A DNA stretch of 64,000 bases from Undibacter mobilis. GTDB taxonomy: Bacteria; Pseudomonadota; Alphaproteobacteria; Rhizobiales; Xanthobacteraceae. The stretch spans positions 2,916,884 to 2,980,883 of the forward strand of contig NZ_QRGO01000001.1 of assembly GCF_003367195.1 (NCBI RefSeq), in the 5' to 3' direction. The notes under the pieces are model-generated. The model had not been told where the DNA came from. It saw only the letters and a list, made by a program, of their open reading frames with translations, and did no database searches. Positions 45,722 through 54,679 of the stretch are shown piece by piece. Made by a program: the position numbers and the translations under genes. Every line of letters begins with the position of its first letter. Within the stretch, counting starts at the first letter, position 1.

Positions 45722-46135
45722 ATGATCGAGGAATTCAAAAAATTCGCGCTACGCGGCAACGTCGTTGATCTTGCCGTGGGCGTCATCATCGGCGCGGCGT
45801 TTGGCTCGATCGTGACGTCGCTGGTTGCGGACATCATCAACCCGATCATCGGCGCGATTACCGGCGGTCTCGACTTCTCCAACTATTACTTGCCGTTGTC
45901 GTCGAAGGTTCAGGCGGGTCTTGCCTATGCCGACGCCAAGAAGCAGGGTGCGGTGCTGGGTTGGGGCGCCTTTGTCACCGTCGCGATCAATTTCGTGATC
46001 GTCGCTTGGGTGCTGTTCATTGCCATCAGATTCATCAACAAGCTCAAGCGTGCCGAGCCGGCGCCGCCGCCGGCCGCGCCCAGCGAAGAGGTCAAGCTGC
46101 TCGCCGAGATCCGCGACGCCATCAAAGCTAAATAG
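45722..46135 (+). CDS. mscL: large-conductance mechanosensitive channel
   Basis: MscL, the emergency release channel for osmotic downshock. The 137-aa protein has two transmembrane helices ([31 protein letters not shown] and [23 protein letters not shown]) and the cytoplasmic helix [19 protein letters not shown] 45722 follows GGGGCGTC; the frame extends upstream but the conserved start [14 protein letters not shown] is here. Confidence 0.96.
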   Translation: MIEEFKKFALRGNVVDLAVGVIIGAAFGSIVTSLVADIINPIIGAITGGLDFSNYYLPLSSKVQAGLAYADAKKQGAVLGWGAFVTVAINFVIVAWVLFIAIRFINKLKRAEPAPPPAAPSEEVKLLAEIRDAIKAK

Positions 46136-46211
46136 GCAATTCACGGCCGGTTCAGGTTCGCGGAGCCAGTCTTCACGTCATCCGGGTGTGCCGGACAAAG
46201 GGAGAGAAACT

Positions 46212-46454
46212 ATGAAGCGTCTGATGTTGGCTGCGCTGATCACCGCTTTTGCCGCGGGCAGCGCGATGGCGCAGAGCTGCGAGACCAAGGCCGTCGGCAA
46301 GGATGGCAAGCCGCTCGCGGGCGCCGCAAAGACCAGCTTTGTCAGCAAGTGCAAGACTGACACCTGCACGCCGAAAGCGGTCAGCAAGGACGGCAAGCCG
46401 CTGGCCGGCGCCGCCAAGGATGCCTTCATGAAGAAGTGCCTGGCGGACTCTTAA
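46212..46454 (+). CDS. exported mini-protein with a duplicated Cys motif (PsiF-like)
   Basis: An 80-aa precursor with a signal peptide (MKRLMLAALITAFAAGSAMA, cut at residue 20). The mature 60 residues are two copies of a ~29-aa unit: C-x2-KAV-x-KDGKPLAGAAK-x2-F-x2-KC. Each copy has a Cys at both ends, so four or more Cys can form disulfides. The pattern is like that of PsiF repeat proteins, induced by phosphate starvation in E. coli. Excellent ribosome site (AAAGGGAGAG). A palindromic repeat follows. Confidence 0.75.
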   Translation: MKRLMLAALITAFAAGSAMAQSCETKAVGKDGKPLAGAAKTSFVSKCKTDTCTPKAVSKDGKPLAGAAKDAFMKKCLADS

Positions 46455-46462
46455 GGCGATTT

Positions 46463-46569
46463 GTCATTCCGGGGCGCGGCCCGAAAGGCCGCGAACCCGG
46501 AATTTAGACAAACAGGATTCCGTATCAGGATTCCGGGTTCACGCGCTCACGCGCGTGCCCCGGAATGAT
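46463..46569. repeat. ~107-bp palindromic intergenic repeat, copy 4
   Basis: Starts GTCATTCCGGGGC and ends CCCCGGAATGAT, with the inner GGATTCC. Lies between the PsiF-like gene and the convergent HerA-like ATPase gene, where it could end both transcripts. Confidence 0.8.
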
Positions 46570-46577
46570 CTGTTGAG

Positions 46578-48146
46578 TCAGCGCCGCAACATCCCGCCGA
46601 GCGCGCCGCGCACAATGGAGCGGCCGATGGTCGAGCCGGTGCGGCCACCAAGCGATTTGCCGATATCGGCTGCGATCTGCCCGGCGACACGGTTGGTCAC
46701 CGTGCGCGTGACCTCGCGGGCGATGGTCTGCGTCGTGGTCAGCCTCGTGCCGCGCGCCCGGTTGGTGCCGAACAGGCCGCCGAGGAAACCGCCGATGCCG
46801 CCGAGGATTCCACCGCCGCCCGCCGGCGCTTCCTGGCCGGCTGGCGCTGCTGCTTCCTTGGTACGGGCCTGCAGCCTTTCGTAGGCGGATTCGGAATCGA
46901 CCGCTTGATCGTATTTGCCCTTGCAGGGACTGGTCTGGATGATCGCCTTGCGCTCCTCCGGCGTGATGACGCCGAGCCGCGCCGCTGGCGGCCGGATCAA
47001 CGCGCGATCAACCAGCGCCGGCACGCCATTGCCTTCGAGGAACGATACCAGCGCTTCGCCCTTGCCGAGTTCGGTGATCACCTGCGCAGTGTTGAGTTTG
47101 GGGTTAGGCCGGAATGTTTCCGCCGCGGCCTTCACCGCCTTCTGGTCGCGCGGTGTGAAGGCGCGCAGCGCGTGCTGCACGCGGTTGCCCATTTGCGCCA
47201 GAACCTTGTCCGGCACGTCGAGCGGGTTCTGCGTGACGAAATAGACGCCGACGCCCTTGGAGCGGATCAGCCGCACAACCTGCTCGATCTTGTCGAGCAG
47301 CGCCTTCGGCGCATCGTTGAACAGTAGATGGGCCTCGTCGAAGAAGAACACGAGCTTCGGCTTGTCGGGATCGCCGACCTCGGGCAGTTCCTCGAACAGT
47401 TCGGACAACAGCCACAGCAGGAAGGTGGCGTAGAGCCGCGGGCTCTCCATCAGCTTCTCGGCGGCCAGAATGTTGACGTAACCACGGCCGTCGCGATCGG
47501 TCTTCATGAAGTCGGTGAGCTTCAGCGCCGGTTCGCTAAAGAATTTGGTGCCGCCCTGGTTTTCGAGCACGAGGAGCTGGCGCTGAATGGTGCCGATGGT
47601 CGCCTTGGAGACATTGCCATAGGCCGTGGTGAGTTCGGCCGCGTGTTCGGCGACGTAAACCAGGATGGCTCGCAGGTCTTTCAGATCGAGCAGCAGCAGG
47701 CCCTGTTCGTCGGCAACACGGAAGGCGATGTTGAGCACGCCTTCCTGCGTATCGTTGAGGTCGAGCAGGCGGGACAGGAGCAGCGGGCCCATCTCGGAAA
47801 TGGTGGCGCGAACCGGATGACCTTGTTCGCCGAACAGGTCCCAGAACATCACGGGGAACTGGTCGGGCTGGTAGTCGACGCCCATGCCCTTGGCGCGGGA
47901 GACGAAGGCCTCCTTGGCTTCGCCTGCTTCGGCGATGCCGGAGAGGTCGCCCTTGATGTCGGCGGCGAACACCGGCACGCCGGCGGCGGAAAAGCCCTCG
48001 GCCAGCACTTGCAGGGTGACGGTTTTGCCGGTGCCGGTGGCCCCGGTGACGAGGCCGTGCCGGTTGGCGAGCTTCAGTGTCAGGTATTGGAGGTTTTCAC
48101 CCTTGCCGACAAAGATTTTGCCGTCCTGCTCGATCGCCGCCATCAC
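46578..48146 (-). CDS. HerA-like ATPase (DUF853)
   Basis: A 522-aa P-loop ATPase of the HerA/FtsK group. Walker A is GATGTGKT (about 35-42), Walker [11 protein letters not shown], and the DUF853 signatures are [30 protein letters not shown] and the QNPLDVPD sensor. The last about 90 residues are Gly/Ala-rich and end basic, possibly for membrane or DNA association. Archaeal HerA acts in DNA end processing; bacterial DUF853 proteins have no fixed role. It starts MMAAIEQ, so ATG 48146 and 48143 are both usable. Confidence 0.88.
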   Translation of the reverse strand: MMAAIEQDGKIFVGKGENLQYLTLKLANRHGLVTGATGTGKTVTLQVLAEGFSAAGVPVFAADIKGDLSGIAEAGEAKEAFVSRAKGMGVDYQPDQFPVMFWDLFGEQGHPVRATISEMGPLLLSRLLDLNDTQEGVLNIAFRVADEQGLLLLDLKDLRAILVYVAEHAAELTTAYGNVSKATIGTIQRQLLVLENQGGTKFFSEPALKLTDFMKTDRDGRGYVNILAAEKLMESPRLYATFLLWLLSELFEELPEVGDPDKPKLVFFFDEAHLLFNDAPKALLDKIEQVVRLIRSKGVGVYFVTQNPLDVPDKVLAQMGNRVQHALRAFTPRDQKAVKAAAETFRPNPKLNTAQVITELGKGEALVSFLEGNGVPALVDRALIRPPAARLGVITPEERKAIIQTSPCKGKYDQAVDSESAYERLQARTKEAAAPAGQEAPAGGGGILGGIGGFLGGLFGTNRARGTRLTTTQTIAREVTRTVTNRVAGQIAADIGKSLGGRTGSTIGRSIVRGALGGMLRR

Positions 48147-48239
48147 CTTCGACTCCGCTGCGTTGCGTTATCCGCCACTATTGGCAATGGCAGGGTCCCG
48201 TCAACTGGGGCCCGGATGGCAGGAGGGAAGACCGATTTC

Positions 48240-48590
48240 TCAGCGCTTGCGTTGCTTGCGGCAAAAGACGTCGTAGACGGCGCCGATGACCACGCGGGCC
48301 TCTTCGCTGGCTAGGCTGTAGTAGATGGTCTTGCCGTCGCGCCGCGTCGTCACCAGCCCATCGGCGCGCAGGCGGGCAAGCTGTTGCGACACGGTCGGCT
48401 GACGTAGCGCCAGGATTGTTTCGAGCTCGCTGACGGACTTCTCGCCTTCGGCGAGAATGCACAGCATCATCAACCGGCTCTCATGCGCCAGTGCCTTGAG
48501 AAATTCGGCAGCGCGCTTGGCGTTGCCGGCCATACGATCGATGTCCTGCGGGCGTCCGGCCGTGTCGAGTTGCTGCAAGTCCATCGACAT
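48240..48590 (-). CDS. soxR: ArsR/SmtB repressor of sulfur oxidation, SoxR
   Basis: A 116-aa winged-helix repressor. C44 in RLMMLCIL and C110 in YDVFCRK match the paired cysteines of persulfide-responsive repressors (SqrR/BigR type); the spacing is 66 residues. Recognition helix in RQPTVSQQLARLRADGL. It follows soxS on the same strand with a 94-base gap, and sits next to soxV and the sox genes; in Paracoccus-type sox clusters the same position is held by the SoxR repressor, which I use for the name. ATG 48590 or 48584; no clear ribosome site. Confusion with the BigR copy at 34 kb is possible. Confidence 0.82.
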   Translation of the reverse strand: MSMDLQQLDTAGRPQDIDRMAGNAKRAAEFLKALAHESRLMMLCILAEGEKSVSELETILALRQPTVSQQLARLRADGLVTTRRDGKTIYYSLASEEARVVIGAVYDVFCRKQRKR

Positions 48591-48684
48591 ATCCAGTTGC
48601 GGGAGTGCCCCTGTTGGGGTGCTATCTATAAAGTGCGGCGTGGGGCGAGGCCACCTTTGTTTGTATCGCCCCGCGTTCCAAATT

Positions 48685-49089
48685 TCAGTGCGCGGTCCGT
48701 TGTTCACCACCCGTTCCGGCTGAATCGAGCTTCTTCAAAAGCATTCCAAGCAAACCCCAGAAGTGATCCTCGCCGGGATAGCCGCGGATGCGACCGATTT
48801 CCCGGCCTTGATCGACGAGGACGAACAGGGGCGTGAAGCGCTCGCTTTCGATGAAGGCGATGTCTTGAGGCAACGGCTTACCGCTCTCGACGCGGCGCAA
48901 TGGCGCGCGGCGGCCTTCGTCGGTCTTCGCGTAAACCGGCGCGACCTCGGCATTGAAGCGGGCGCACCACATGCAGCCTGCATCCTCGAACATCACCAGT
49001 TCTGCGGCGCGCGCCGGCGCGGCCGCCAGCGACCCGGTGAGCAGGATGGCCAGCAGCAACGAAGTGGCGAGGCGGATGAAACGGGTCAA
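48685..49089 (-). CDS. soxS: periplasmic thioredoxin-like SoxS
   Basis: A 134-aa exported thiol protein. Signal peptide LATSLLLAILLTGSLAAAPARA (cut about residue 29) then the thioredoxin-like motif GCMWC (C39, C42). It lacks a full thioredoxin sequence, as known for Paracoccus SoxS, which keeps SoxY in the reactive state. It reads away from soxV. The start is a TTG at 49089; no in-frame ATG or strong ribosome site exists upstream. Position with soxR and soxV (order S-R / V) supports the name. Confidence 0.78.
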   Translation of the reverse strand: MTRFIRLATSLLLAILLTGSLAAAPARAAELVMFEDAGCMWCARFNAEVAPVYAKTDEGRRAPLRRVESGKPLPQDIAFIESERFTPLFVLVDQGREIGRIRGYPGEDHFWGLLGMLLKKLDSAGTGGEQRTAH

Positions 49090-49158
49090 GACAAGCCCAT
49101 GAGTGTCGATGGCCGCTGAAACCGTGGATAAGCAGGCGCGGCCCGTTGCGCAATCCTA

Positions 49159-49180
49159 TATATCATTAAGGGCGAATATG
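49159..49180. promoter_or_regulatory. sox-type dyad between soxS and soxV
   Basis: TATATCA-N8-GAATATG: the right arm GAATATG is identical to that of the soxY and soxC sites, the left arm is weak (4 of 7 pairs). It lies 69 bases from the soxS start and 20 bases from the soxV start. Confidence 0.4.
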
Positions 49181-49200
49181 TCGAAGTCGGGGTGGCACTG

Positions 49201-49935
49201 ATGAGTCTGGACGTGACCGCGAGCGGCGCCTTTGTCGCGGGGCTGTTGTCTTTTGCCTCGCCCTGCGTACTGCCGCTGGTGCCGGCATATCTGGCCTATA
49301 TGGGCGGCGTGTCGGTCGGCGAATTGCGCGACGGCGAGAATCGCCGCGCCCGTCTGCGGGTGTTGGCGGCGGCCTTGGCCTTCGTGGCCGGATTTTCCGC
49401 GGTATTCGTGGCGCTCGGTGCCACCGCCTCGGTGATCGGCCAGGCGGTGAGCGCGCATCTGGGTCTCCTGGGCTATGTCGCCGGCATCCTCATCATCGTC
49501 ATGGGGCTGCATTTTCTCGGCGTGTTCCGCATCGGTCTGCTCGACCGCACGGCGCGCGTCGGAGTGTCGCAGAAGCCAGCGGGGCTCGCCGGTGCCTTCC
49601 TGATCGGGCTCGCTTTCGGCTTCGGCTGGAGCCCCTGCGTCGGGCCGGTGCTGGCGGCGATTCTGCTGATTGCCGGCGCATCGGAGAGTGCCGGCGAGGG
49701 CGCGCGGCTGCTGTTCATCTACTCGCTTGGCATCGGCGTGCCGTTTCTGATGGCCGCGACATTTGCCGGCGCCTTCATGCGGTGGAGCGGCCGAAACCGG
49801 GCACGGCTGGCACTGATCGAGAAGGCGATGGGCGCATTCCTGATTGTCGCCGGTGTGCTGATTTTCACCGGACAAATGCCGACCATCGCCAACTGGCTCA
49901 TCGAGACATTTCCCGCCTTGGGGAAAATCGGCTGA
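49201..49935 (+). CDS. soxV: CcdA/DsbD-like electron transporter SoxV
   Basis: A 244-aa inner-membrane protein with six hydrophobic helices and the redox pair C22 (FASPCVLPLVP) and C146 (GWSPCVGPV), the CcdA signature. In sox clusters SoxV carries electrons from cytoplasmic thioredoxin to periplasmic SoxW or SoxS. I start at ATG 49201 (GGGGTGG 6 bases upstream); a GTG at 49192 is also in frame. It could equally serve cytochrome c maturation; the context favours Sox. Confidence 0.88.
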   Translation: MSLDVTASGAFVAGLLSFASPCVLPLVPAYLAYMGGVSVGELRDGENRRARLRVLAAALAFVAGFSAVFVALGATASVIGQAVSAHLGLLGYVAGILIIVMGLHFLGVFRIGLLDRTARVGVSQKPAGLAGAFLIGLAFGFGWSPCVGPVLAAILLIAGASESAGEGARLLFIYSLGIGVPFLMAATFAGAFMRWSGRNRARLALIEKAMGAFLIVAGVLIFTGQMPTIANWLIETFPALGKIG

Positions 49936-50005
49936 AACGCGCCGAATTCTGGCATCGCGGGACCGCGTCCGCTAAGGTCGGCGGGTGTGAACGTCGAGGG
50001 CCTGA

Positions 50006-51136
50006 ATGATGATGCTGACTGCCGTGACGCGTTTTGCCGCGCCCGCCATCCTTGCCGCCGCGTTGTCGCCCGCGTTGCTCATCATGCTTGGTTTGGCGCC
50101 CGCCGCGGCGCAGGAAGAAAAGGTCCTCAACGTGTTCAACTGGAGCGACTATGTCGCGCCGGACACGATTGCCAATTTCGAGAAAGAGACCGGCATCAAG
50201 GTCAATTACGACGTCTACGATTCCAACGACATCCTCGAGACCAAGATCTCCGTCGGCAAATCCGGCTATGACATCGTGTTTCCCTCGGCCTCGCCGTTCT
50301 TCGCGCGGCAGGTGAAAGCGGGGCTCTATCAGAAGCTCGATCTGACGAAGATCCCCAACGCCAAGGGCGTCGATGCGAAGGTGCTGCAGCGCCTCGCCAG
50401 CGCCGATCCCGGCAATGCTCATGGCCTGCCATACATGATGGCCGGCACTGGCGTCGGCTACATCAAGAGCAAGATCGACAAGTTGTTGCCGAACGCACCG
50501 ATCGGCAGCTTCGCCATGCTGTTCGATCCGAAGACGGTGGCCGCGCTCAAGCCCTGCGGCGTCACCGTGCTCGATGCGCCTGAAGAGGTGCTGCCGGCAG
50601 CGATGGCCTATACGGGCAAGAGCCCGCTCAGCGTCTCGACCGGCGATCTCGAGGCGGCCGGCAAGACTGTGATGGCGGCGCGCCCGTCGTATCGTTACGT
50701 CCACTCGTCGAGCTACATCAACGATCTGGCCAACGGCGCGATCTGCGTGGCGCAGGGCTATGCCGGCGATTTGTTTCAGGCGCGCAAGCGCGCGCAGGAA
50801 GCCAAGAACGGCGTCGAGATCGGCATCTTCCTGCCGAAGGAGGGGGCCGCCTTCAACATCGACGTGATGGCGATTCCGAAGGACGCGCCGCATCCGGACA
50901 ACGCACATAAGTTCATCAACTACCTGCTGACGCCGAAGGTGGTCGCCGACATCACCGCCGCGGTCGGCTACGCCAATGCGGTGCCGGCATCGCTTGAATT
51001 CGTGCCGGCCGAAATCAGGAATGATCCGGTCGTGTTCCCGCCGGAAGAGGCCAATCTCTACACGCCGGTTCTGGCGACACCCGATTACGAACGGGCGCGC
51101 AACCGGCTGTGGACCCGGATCAAAGCCGGGAAATGA
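50006..51136 (+). CDS. potF: polyamine ABC transporter, periplasmic binding protein
   Basis: Extracellular solute-binding protein for spermidine/putrescine, 376 aa. Signal peptide ILAAALSPALLIMLGLAPAAAQ, then NWSDYVAPDTIANFEKETGIKV and YDVYDSNDILETKISVGKSGYDIVFPSA, the PotF pattern, and the GVGYIKSKID and FNIDVMAIPKDAPHPDNAHKFINYL motifs. First gene of a tight potFGHI operon (each junction overlaps by 4 bases) placed between soxV and the soxW half of the sox locus. Confidence 0.93.
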   Translation: MMMLTAVTRFAAPAILAAALSPALLIMLGLAPAAAQEEKVLNVFNWSDYVAPDTIANFEKETGIKVNYDVYDSNDILETKISVGKSGYDIVFPSASPFFARQVKAGLYQKLDLTKIPNAKGVDAKVLQRLASADPGNAHGLPYMMAGTGVGYIKSKIDKLLPNAPIGSFAMLFDPKTVAALKPCGVTVLDAPEEVLPAAMAYTGKSPLSVSTGDLEAAGKTVMAARPSYRYVHSSSYINDLANGAICVAQGYAGDLFQARKRAQEAKNGVEIGIFLPKEGAAFNIDVMAIPKDAPHPDNAHKFINYLLTPKVVADITAAVGYANAVPASLEFVPAEIRNDPVVFPPEEANLYTPVLATPDYERARNRLWTRIKAGK

Positions 51137-52155
51137 CGGCGAACGGCGCGGCGGGTGAGAAGCCCGTCATCAAAATCGAGGGTGTCGCCAAGTCGTTCGG
51201 CGGCGTGCCGGCGGTGTCCGGCATTAGTCTCGATATCGCGCGCGGCGAATTTTTCTGTCTGGTGGGCGCCTCCGGCTCCGGCAAGACGACACTGCTGCGC
51301 CTGATCGCCGGTTTCGAAGCGCCGGACAGCGGGCACATCCTCATCGACGGCGAAGACATGAGCAGCCGGCCGCCTTACGCGCGGCCGGTCAACATGATGT
51401 TCCAGTCCTATGCGCTGTTTCCGCATTTGACCGTGGCCGACAACGTCGCCTTCGGCCTGGAAGAGGAAAGGCGGCCGCGCGCCGAAATCCGCGAGCGCGT
51501 CGCCGCAGCGCTCGATATGTTTGAGATGGGCACGTTTGGTGCGCGCAAGCCGCACCAGTTGTCCGGCGGTCAGCGCCAGCGCGTCGCGCTCGCCCGCGCG
51601 CTGGTGAAGAACCCGAAGATCCTGCTGCTCGACGAGCCGCTGGCTGCACTCGACAAGAAGCTGCGCGAACGCGCCCAGTTGGAATTGGTGGCGCTACGCG
51701 AGCGCGTCGGCATCACCTTCGTCATGGTGACGCACGATCAGGAAGAGGCGATGAGCATGGCGAGCCGCATCGCGCTGATGCGCGACGGTGCGATTTGTCA
51801 GGTCGGCTCACCGCGCGAACTCTACGACGCACCGCAGTCGCGCTTTGCCGCCGACTTCTTCGGTACCGCCAATCTGTTCGACAACGCCGGTCCGGGCAAC
51901 GGCACGGTCATGGTGCGTCCCGAGCAGGTCATGCTGTCGAAAGCGCCGCCCGACCGGCCGGACGCCTTGAGCGGCACGCTGGGCAACGTGGTGTTCCTCG
52001 GTAACGCCTCTGTCTGTTACGTCACGCTGAACGGCGGCAAGATCGTGCAGGCGCGGTTATCGCCGGCCGACATGGCGCGGTTTGGCGCGCTCGCCGCCGG
52101 CGACCGCGTTTATGTGTCCTGGGAGCCCTCCGCTGCGCGGGTGCTGACGTCATGA
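51133..52155 (+). CDS. potG: polyamine ABC transporter ATPase
   Basis: ATP-binding subunit, 340 aa, with Walker A GASGSGKT, signature LSGGQRQRVALARAL, Walker B ILLLDEPLAALD, H-loop VTHDQEEAM and a C-terminal TOBE domain. The ATG overlaps the potF stop (ATGA); a GTG further upstream is less likely. Confidence 0.95.
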   Translation: MTANGAAGEKPVIKIEGVAKSFGGVPAVSGISLDIARGEFFCLVGASGSGKTTLLRLIAGFEAPDSGHILIDGEDMSSRPPYARPVNMMFQSYALFPHLTVADNVAFGLEEERRPRAEIRERVAAALDMFEMGTFGARKPHQLSGGQRQRVALARALVKNPKILLLDEPLAALDKKLRERAQLELVALRERVGITFVMVTHDQEEAMSMASRIALMRDGAICQVGSPRELYDAPQSRFAADFFGTANLFDNAGPGNGTVMVRPEQVMLSKAPPDRPDALSGTLGNVVFLGNASVCYVTLNGGKIVQARLSPADMARFGALAAGDRVYVSWEPSAARVLTS

Positions 52156-53054
52156 GCATGGCGGCGGGCGCGGGCAAGGGGCTGCGGCGCGTTATCCTCG
52201 GCACGACCACGCTCTGGCTGATGGCCTTCACGTTGTTGCCGGTGCTGATCGTCGTTGCCGTCAGCCTGTCCGAGCCGCGGCTGGGCCAGCCGCCGTTCAC
52301 GCCGTTGTTCACGCAGGGTGAGGGGCTCTGGCCGACATTCAACGGCTCCATCGCCAGCTATCTCACGGTCGTTTCGGACTCGCTCTATATCGCCGCCTTC
52401 GTATCGTCGCTGCGCATCGCTGCGGGGTCGGCCTTCATCACGCTGCTGATTGCCTATCCCATGGCCTATGCCATTGCGCGGGCAAGCGACCGCGCGCGTC
52501 TCGGTCTGCTGATGCTTGTCATCCTGCCGTTCTGGACCTCGTTCCTGATCCGCACCTATGCCTGGACCGGACTGCTCAACACCAATGGCCTGATCAACAA
52601 CACGCTCATCAAGCTCGGCGTGATCTCGGAGCCATTGACGCTGTTGCACACCGAATTCGCCGTGCATCTCGGCATCGTCTATTCCTATTTGCCGTTCATG
52701 GTGCTTCCGATCTATGCCGTGCTGGAGCGCATGGACTGGTCCCTCATCGAAGCGGCGCAGGATCTCGGCGCCCGGCCGCTCAAGACGTTCTTCCGTGTGA
52801 CATTGCCGCTGTCTCTGCCGGGCGTCTTCGCCGGCTGGCTGCTGGTCTTTATCCCGGCACTGGGTGAATTCATCATCCCCGATTTGCTCGGCGGCCCGGA
52901 TACGTTGATGCTCGGCCGCGTGCTGTGGACCGAGTTCTTCAACAACCGCGATTGGCCAGTGGCCTCGGCGTTGGCAGTACTGTTGTTGCTGATCGTGCTG
53001 TTGTCGGCGCTGCTGCTGGTGAAAGCGCTGCGCCGCCGCGAGGTCGCATCATGA
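52152..53054 (+). CDS. potH: polyamine ABC transporter permease
   Basis: Inner-membrane permease of 300 aa with six predicted helices and the cytoplasmic EAA loop (EAAQDLGARPLKTFFRVTLPLSLPG). Forms the pore together with potI. Start overlaps potG stop by 4 bases. Confidence 0.94.
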   Translation: MSMAAGAGKGLRRVILGTTTLWLMAFTLLPVLIVVAVSLSEPRLGQPPFTPLFTQGEGLWPTFNGSIASYLTVVSDSLYIAAFVSSLRIAAGSAFITLLIAYPMAYAIARASDRARLGLLMLVILPFWTSFLIRTYAWTGLLNTNGLINNTLIKLGVISEPLTLLHTEFAVHLGIVYSYLPFMVLPIYAVLERMDWSLIEAAQDLGARPLKTFFRVTLPLSLPGVFAGWLLVFIPALGEFIIPDLLGGPDTLMLGRVLWTEFFNNRDWPVASALAVLLLLIVLLSALLLVKALRRREVAS

Positions 53055-53851
53055 CCGGCCGCCGCTCCATCGCACTGCTGTCGGCGCTCGCTTTCGGCTA
53101 CGCCTTTCTCTATCTGCCGATCGTCATTCTCATTATCTATTCATTCAACGACAGCCGGCTGGTGACGGTGTGGAGCCACGCTTCGCTGCGCTGGTACGCC
53201 GCGTTGCTTGAGAACACTCAGATGCTGGAGGCGGCGTGGCTGTCGCTGCGCATCGCCGCCGTCAGCGCCACGCTGTCGGCGGCACTCGGCACGGCGGCGG
53301 CCTTTGCGCTGCAAAGGCTGAAACCGTTCTTTGCCCAACGCGGCTATGAGGCGCTGGCCTTGATGCCGCTGATCGTGCCCGAAGTGCTGATCGGCCTGTC
53401 GATGCTGCTGCTCTTTGTGGTGCTTGGCGACACCATCGGCTGGCCGGAACGCGGCGCCACGACGATTACGCTGGCGCATGCCAGTTTCGGCATGGCCTAT
53501 GCGACGGTCGTCATCCGCGCGCGGCTCACCCAACTCGATCCGGCGCTGGACGAAGCCGCCGCCATTCTCGGCGCCACGCCGTGGCGTACCTTCCGCCGCG
53601 TAACCTTGCCACTGCTGGCACCGGCAATTGCCGCCGGCTGGCTGCTGTCGTTCACTTTGTCGCTCGACGACGTGGTGGTGGCGAGCTTCGTCACCGGGCC
53701 GGGCGCCACGACCTTGCCGATCGTGGTGTTCTCCAGCGTGCGCCTCGGCGTGTCGCCGCAGATCAACGCCCTGGCAACCGCGATCGTCGTCCTGGTCTCG
53801 ATCCTGATTGTGACGGCGACCTTGATGACCCGTGCAGGCCGGCGGGCCTGA
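53051..53851 (+). CDS. potI: polyamine ABC transporter permease
   Basis: Second permease, 266 aa, six helices and the EAA loop (EAAAILGATPWRTFRRVTLPLLAPA). ATG overlaps the potH stop. The operon ends here; the next gene is convergent, 3 bases away. Confidence 0.94.
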   Translation: MTGRRSIALLSALAFGYAFLYLPIVILIIYSFNDSRLVTVWSHASLRWYAALLENTQMLEAAWLSLRIAAVSATLSAALGTAAAFALQRLKPFFAQRGYEALALMPLIVPEVLIGLSMLLLFVVLGDTIGWPERGATTITLAHASFGMAYATVVIRARLTQLDPALDEAAAILGATPWRTFRRVTLPLLAPAIAAGWLLSFTLSLDDVVVASFVTGPGATTLPIVVFSSVRLGVSPQINALATAIVVLVSILIVTATLMTRAGRRA

Positions 53852-53854
53852 CGC

Positions 53855-54586
53855 TCAGCCGAAACGAAACGCGAGCAGGTTATCGAACGAGCGCAACTCG
53901 ATCAAAACGCGGTGGACCAGGTTGCTGTCGCGCGTCTCGATCGCTTTCGGGATTAAGCCAAGGCCGGCGCGCGCGCCATCAACCAGCCGGCGGAATTCCG
54001 GGCTGTTGCGCACATCCGGGGCGGCGATGCTGTTGCAGCGGTCGAGCGTTTTCAGATACTCGGCCGATCGCGCCGACAGGCCGCGGGCCGTGTCCGAATT
54101 GTCCCAATTGAGGTTGCGGTCGTTGTAGACCATGATCGCGTCGGCGATGGCGTTGGCATCGCGGATGCAGTCGGCGAGTACGACGATGCCGGCCGACTTG
54201 CGCAGGTCGTAGAGATCGCGGCGCATGCCGTCCAGCGCAGCGCGGGCCGCGTCCATTCGGCCGGTCTGCAGCATCATGTCGGCGGCGACGAGGCCCGTGG
54301 AGATTTTCAGCAGGGTGGTCGTGTAGAGCGTGCCATCCTTGAAGGGCTCCGGACGCTTGCCGCCGAAGCGTTGCGTCAGCGCTGCCCACGACTCGCGCAG
54401 ACGGTCGAGTTCGAGTGAAGCCAGGTCGGTATTGCCGGTGCGCAGGTAACCGTCGGCCACGCGGTTATGCGAAGCGGCACGTTCGACGGCGGCGTTGAAG
54501 TCGGCAAGATCGTCGCCATAAGCGGCACCGGTGCCGGTCATAAGCAGCAGGGCGAGCAGGGCGGTACGCGAAAAAGTGAAGATCAT
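53855..54586 (-). CDS. exported helical protein of unknown function in the sox locus
   Basis: A 243-aa exported protein with signal peptide (LLALLLMTGTGAAYG). The mature part is all helical, with the repeated style AAVERAASHNRVADGYLRTGNTDLASLELDRLRESWAAL, ADMMLQTGRMDAARAALDGMRRDLYDLRKSAG and a second unit with a single Cys pair (C139 in LADCIRD, C183 in LDRCNSI). There is no CxxCH haem motif, although the helical pattern resembles cytochrome c'/c556 four-helix proteins. It is divergent from soxW and shares its dyad. I do not recognise the family; a Sox accessory role is inference from place. Confidence 0.7.
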   Translation of the reverse strand: MIFTFSRTALLALLLMTGTGAAYGDDLADFNAAVERAASHNRVADGYLRTGNTDLASLELDRLRESWAALTQRFGGKRPEPFKDGTLYTTTLLKISTGLVAADMMLQTGRMDAARAALDGMRRDLYDLRKSAGIVVLADCIRDANAIADAIMVYNDRNLNWDNSDTARGLSARSAEYLKTLDRCNSIAAPDVRNSPEFRRLVDGARAGLGLIPKAIETRDSNLVHRVLIELRSFDNLLAFRFG

Positions 54587-54612
54587 GCGTGTTCACTCGG
54601 AGGGTCGGCGCA

Positions 54613-54634
54613 GATATATAACATTTCGAATATC
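54613..54634. promoter_or_regulatory. sox-type dyad upstream of soxW
   Basis: GATATAT-N8-GAATATC: 5 of 7 arm pairs match and the right arm shares GAATAT with the soxY and soxC sites. It sits between divergent soxW and the 53855 gene. Confidence 0.45.
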
Positions 54635-54679
54635 AAGGCGCGGGCATTCCGCGTCACCGGCACGATGAAGGTAAAGGCC

